A stretch of DNA of 14,544 nt from NCBI GenBank assembly GCA_020345785.1, contig CP070771.1, forward strand, positions 6,251,707-6,266,250, read 5' to 3'. The position numbers and the translations under genes are program-made. The DNA is from Desulfobacterales bacterium (GTDB lineage: Bacteria; Desulfobacterota; Desulfobacteria; Desulfobacterales; JAFDCJ01). Shown here one piece after another: positions 13,261-14,544 of the stretch (the stretch's first letter is position 1; each line of letters begins with the position of its first letter). The notes under the pieces are model-generated. The model worked only from the letters and a program-made list of their open reading frames with translations. It had not been told where the DNA came from and did not search any database.

Positions 13261-14463
13261 TCAAATCGGAACCGCGGCTTTGTAAAAGACGGCATTGCCG
13301 CTTATCGTATAGCGATTCACCGCTGCCGGAATCATCAGAGAGCCGCCTTTTTTAATTTCAAAGATATCCATCGTCCCGATATCTTTGATAGAAGCTTTTC
13401 CATCTATGCATAGCAGGATTTCAAGGCTTCTTGAGGCGGAACTTTCGTACAGGCTTTTATCTGAAACACAAATTGATGACAGGACAAATTCTTCGGCCGG
13501 AGTGACGTATATTTTTTCATTTTCACCCTTTTCTACTGCCGTCCGAATATTAACCGCGCGGGGGTCAAAATGAACCACATTCAGCAGCTGGGGTATATCG
13601 ATATGCTTGGGTGTGAGTCCTCCGCGCAAGACATTGTCTGAATTAGCCATCAACTCTATACCCAGGCCTTCCAGATAAGCATGTAGCTCACCTGCGGGCA
13701 GAAACAAGGCTTGTCCCGGTTCCAGACAGATAAGGTTTAAGAGTATGGGCGACAAAATGCCGATATCTGACGGATATTCAATGGAAAGCCTCTTCACCCA
13801 ATGTCTAATGTCCCGATCCGGGAGTTTGCTTAAATTTTGAAGTGTCTCATTGATCACTCGTTTTTGACGCCGGGGATCCAGCTTCATCAGGGCAATGAAA
13901 AATTGCTTTATCGCCTGGGAATCAGGTTTTTTTTTCAGATGCTTCAGTTCATCGCTCAACTCAACCGGACAGCCCGCTGACATCATGGCAACAATCTCTG
14001 AGACTTGGCGAAAGCCGAACAACGCATGGAATTTAGATAATGCACAAATGCATTCCGGTTTATGATTATCGTCCTTGAAATTGCGCTGGGGGGCATCCAA
14101 GGGAATTCTCAGCCGATTTTCCTCTTCAAAACCCGCTTTGGCCTGTGACAGGCTGGGATGGGCCTGAATGGACAGCGGTTTGGCCGCCGCCAATATTTTG
14201 AACAAATACGGAAGACTACTGTTAAACTTATCAACAACCCTATAGCCCAGCATATGATGCGGATGCTTTTCGATTAATTCTTTTAATGACACCCACCGGC
14301 CCTGATAATTTACAAGGGACGGTGCTTTGGGGTGGGCCCCCATCCAGAGTTCAGCCCAGGGGCGGCCTGATGGATTCTCCTCTCCGAGAAGCTCCGGTAT
14401 GGATGCGGGTGATCCCCAGGCGTAATGCTGCACTGTATTTTTCAGTGTTCCGATTGTTTTCAT
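13261..14463 (-). CDS. manA: Mannose-6-phosphate isomerase, class I
   Basis: A 400-residue zinc enzyme interconverting mannose 6-phosphate and fructose 6-phosphate, feeding mannose into polysaccharide precursors in the cytoplasm. The N-terminus has VQHYAWGSPASIPELLG and WAELWMGAHPKAPS. Zinc ligands are visible as IQAHPS (Gln and His, near 99-104), HKPEC (Glu, near 133-137) and GELHAYLEG (His, near 257-265). RGGLTPKHIDIPQLL carries the family arginine. The C-terminal cupin part ends FYKAAVPI. The length is normal for the class. The ATG at 14463 begins the conserved MKTIGTLKNTVQHYAWG stretch; no strong ribosome site precedes it. It is not functionally connected to the B12 genes. The 81 bases upstream (14464-14544) are very A+T-rich and probably hold its promoter, but I cannot assign boxes. 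Confidence 0.94.
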   Translation of the reverse strand: MKTIGTLKNTVQHYAWGSPASIPELLGEENPSGRPWAELWMGAHPKAPSLVNYQGRWVSLKELIEKHPHHMLGYRVVDKFNSSLPYLFKILAAAKPLSIQAHPSLSQAKAGFEEENRLRIPLDAPQRNFKDDNHKPECICALSKFHALFGFRQVSEIVAMMSAGCPVELSDELKHLKKKPDSQAIKQFFIALMKLDPRRQKRVINETLQNLSKLPDRDIRHWVKRLSIEYPSDIGILSPILLNLICLEPGQALFLPAGELHAYLEGLGIELMANSDNVLRGGLTPKHIDIPQLLNVVHFDPRAVNIRTAVEKGENEKIYVTPAEEFVLSSICVSDKSLYESSASRSLEILLCIDGKASIKDIGTMDIFEIKKGGSLMIPAAVNRYTISGNAVFYKAAVPI

Positions 14464-14544
14464 TTCATTTTTTTACAAAAAATTTATGTTTTTGATTAAT
14501 ATGACGATATAAAAAATTAATACCTCAAAAAAACGCGCCGTGTG

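Overview
The window looks like chromosome from an anaerobic, Gram-negative, Desulfobacterota-type bacterium, at moderate confidence. Three things point that way. The corrin-ring genes are of the oxygen-independent kind (cbiD, cbiL, cbiC, cbiA and a fused CbiE-CbiT protein). An IHF-alpha-type DNA-bending protein is present. The intergenic gaps carry degenerate heptamer-like 'phrase' repeats of a kind I associate with genomes of that group. No rRNA, tRNA, CRISPR array, transposase or phage module was found.

Bases 1-9931 form one long minus-strand cobalamin (vitamin B12) transport and synthesis unit. Reading in the direction of transcription, it runs: B12 riboswitch with intrinsic terminator (about 10178-9895), btuC-type permease, btuD-type ATPase, a dispersed fold-back repeat, btuF-type binding protein, cbiA, cbiC, cbiL, a Gate-domain membrane protein, cbiD, cbiET (cobL), a repeat-filled gap, and the 5' part of cbiF running off the left edge. 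Several genes overlap at stop and start, so they are probably translationally coupled. CbiL, CbiF, CbiD and CbiET methylate the ring, CbiC moves the C11 methyl to C12, and CbiA amidates side chains a and c. The ABC proteins probably import corrinoid, although cobalt or another chelate is possible.

Bases 9895-10498 are a divergent control region. Two B12 riboswitches point outwards, each ending in a similar intrinsic terminator. Between them, two TTGACA -35 boxes lie back to back as a perfect inverted repeat. The plus-strand riboswitch serves cobT (lower-ligand activation), which is separated from it by a second copy of the fold-back repeat.

Bases 11882-14544 are ordinary by comparison: a repeat-filled gap, then minus-strand genes for a PF04020-type membrane protein, IHF alpha, and a class I mannose-6-phosphate isomerase.

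The most interesting signals are: (1) cbiA has its P-loop upstream of every canonical start codon, so it must start at ATC or ATT or carry a mutated start; (2) phrase repeats reach into gene starts and stops, including a 7-bp tandem repeat inside the start of cbiF; (3) the divergent riboswitch pair shares a palindromic -35 region; (4) a Gate-domain membrane protein is embedded in the operon; (5) the ABC ATPase has glutamine instead of the switch histidine.
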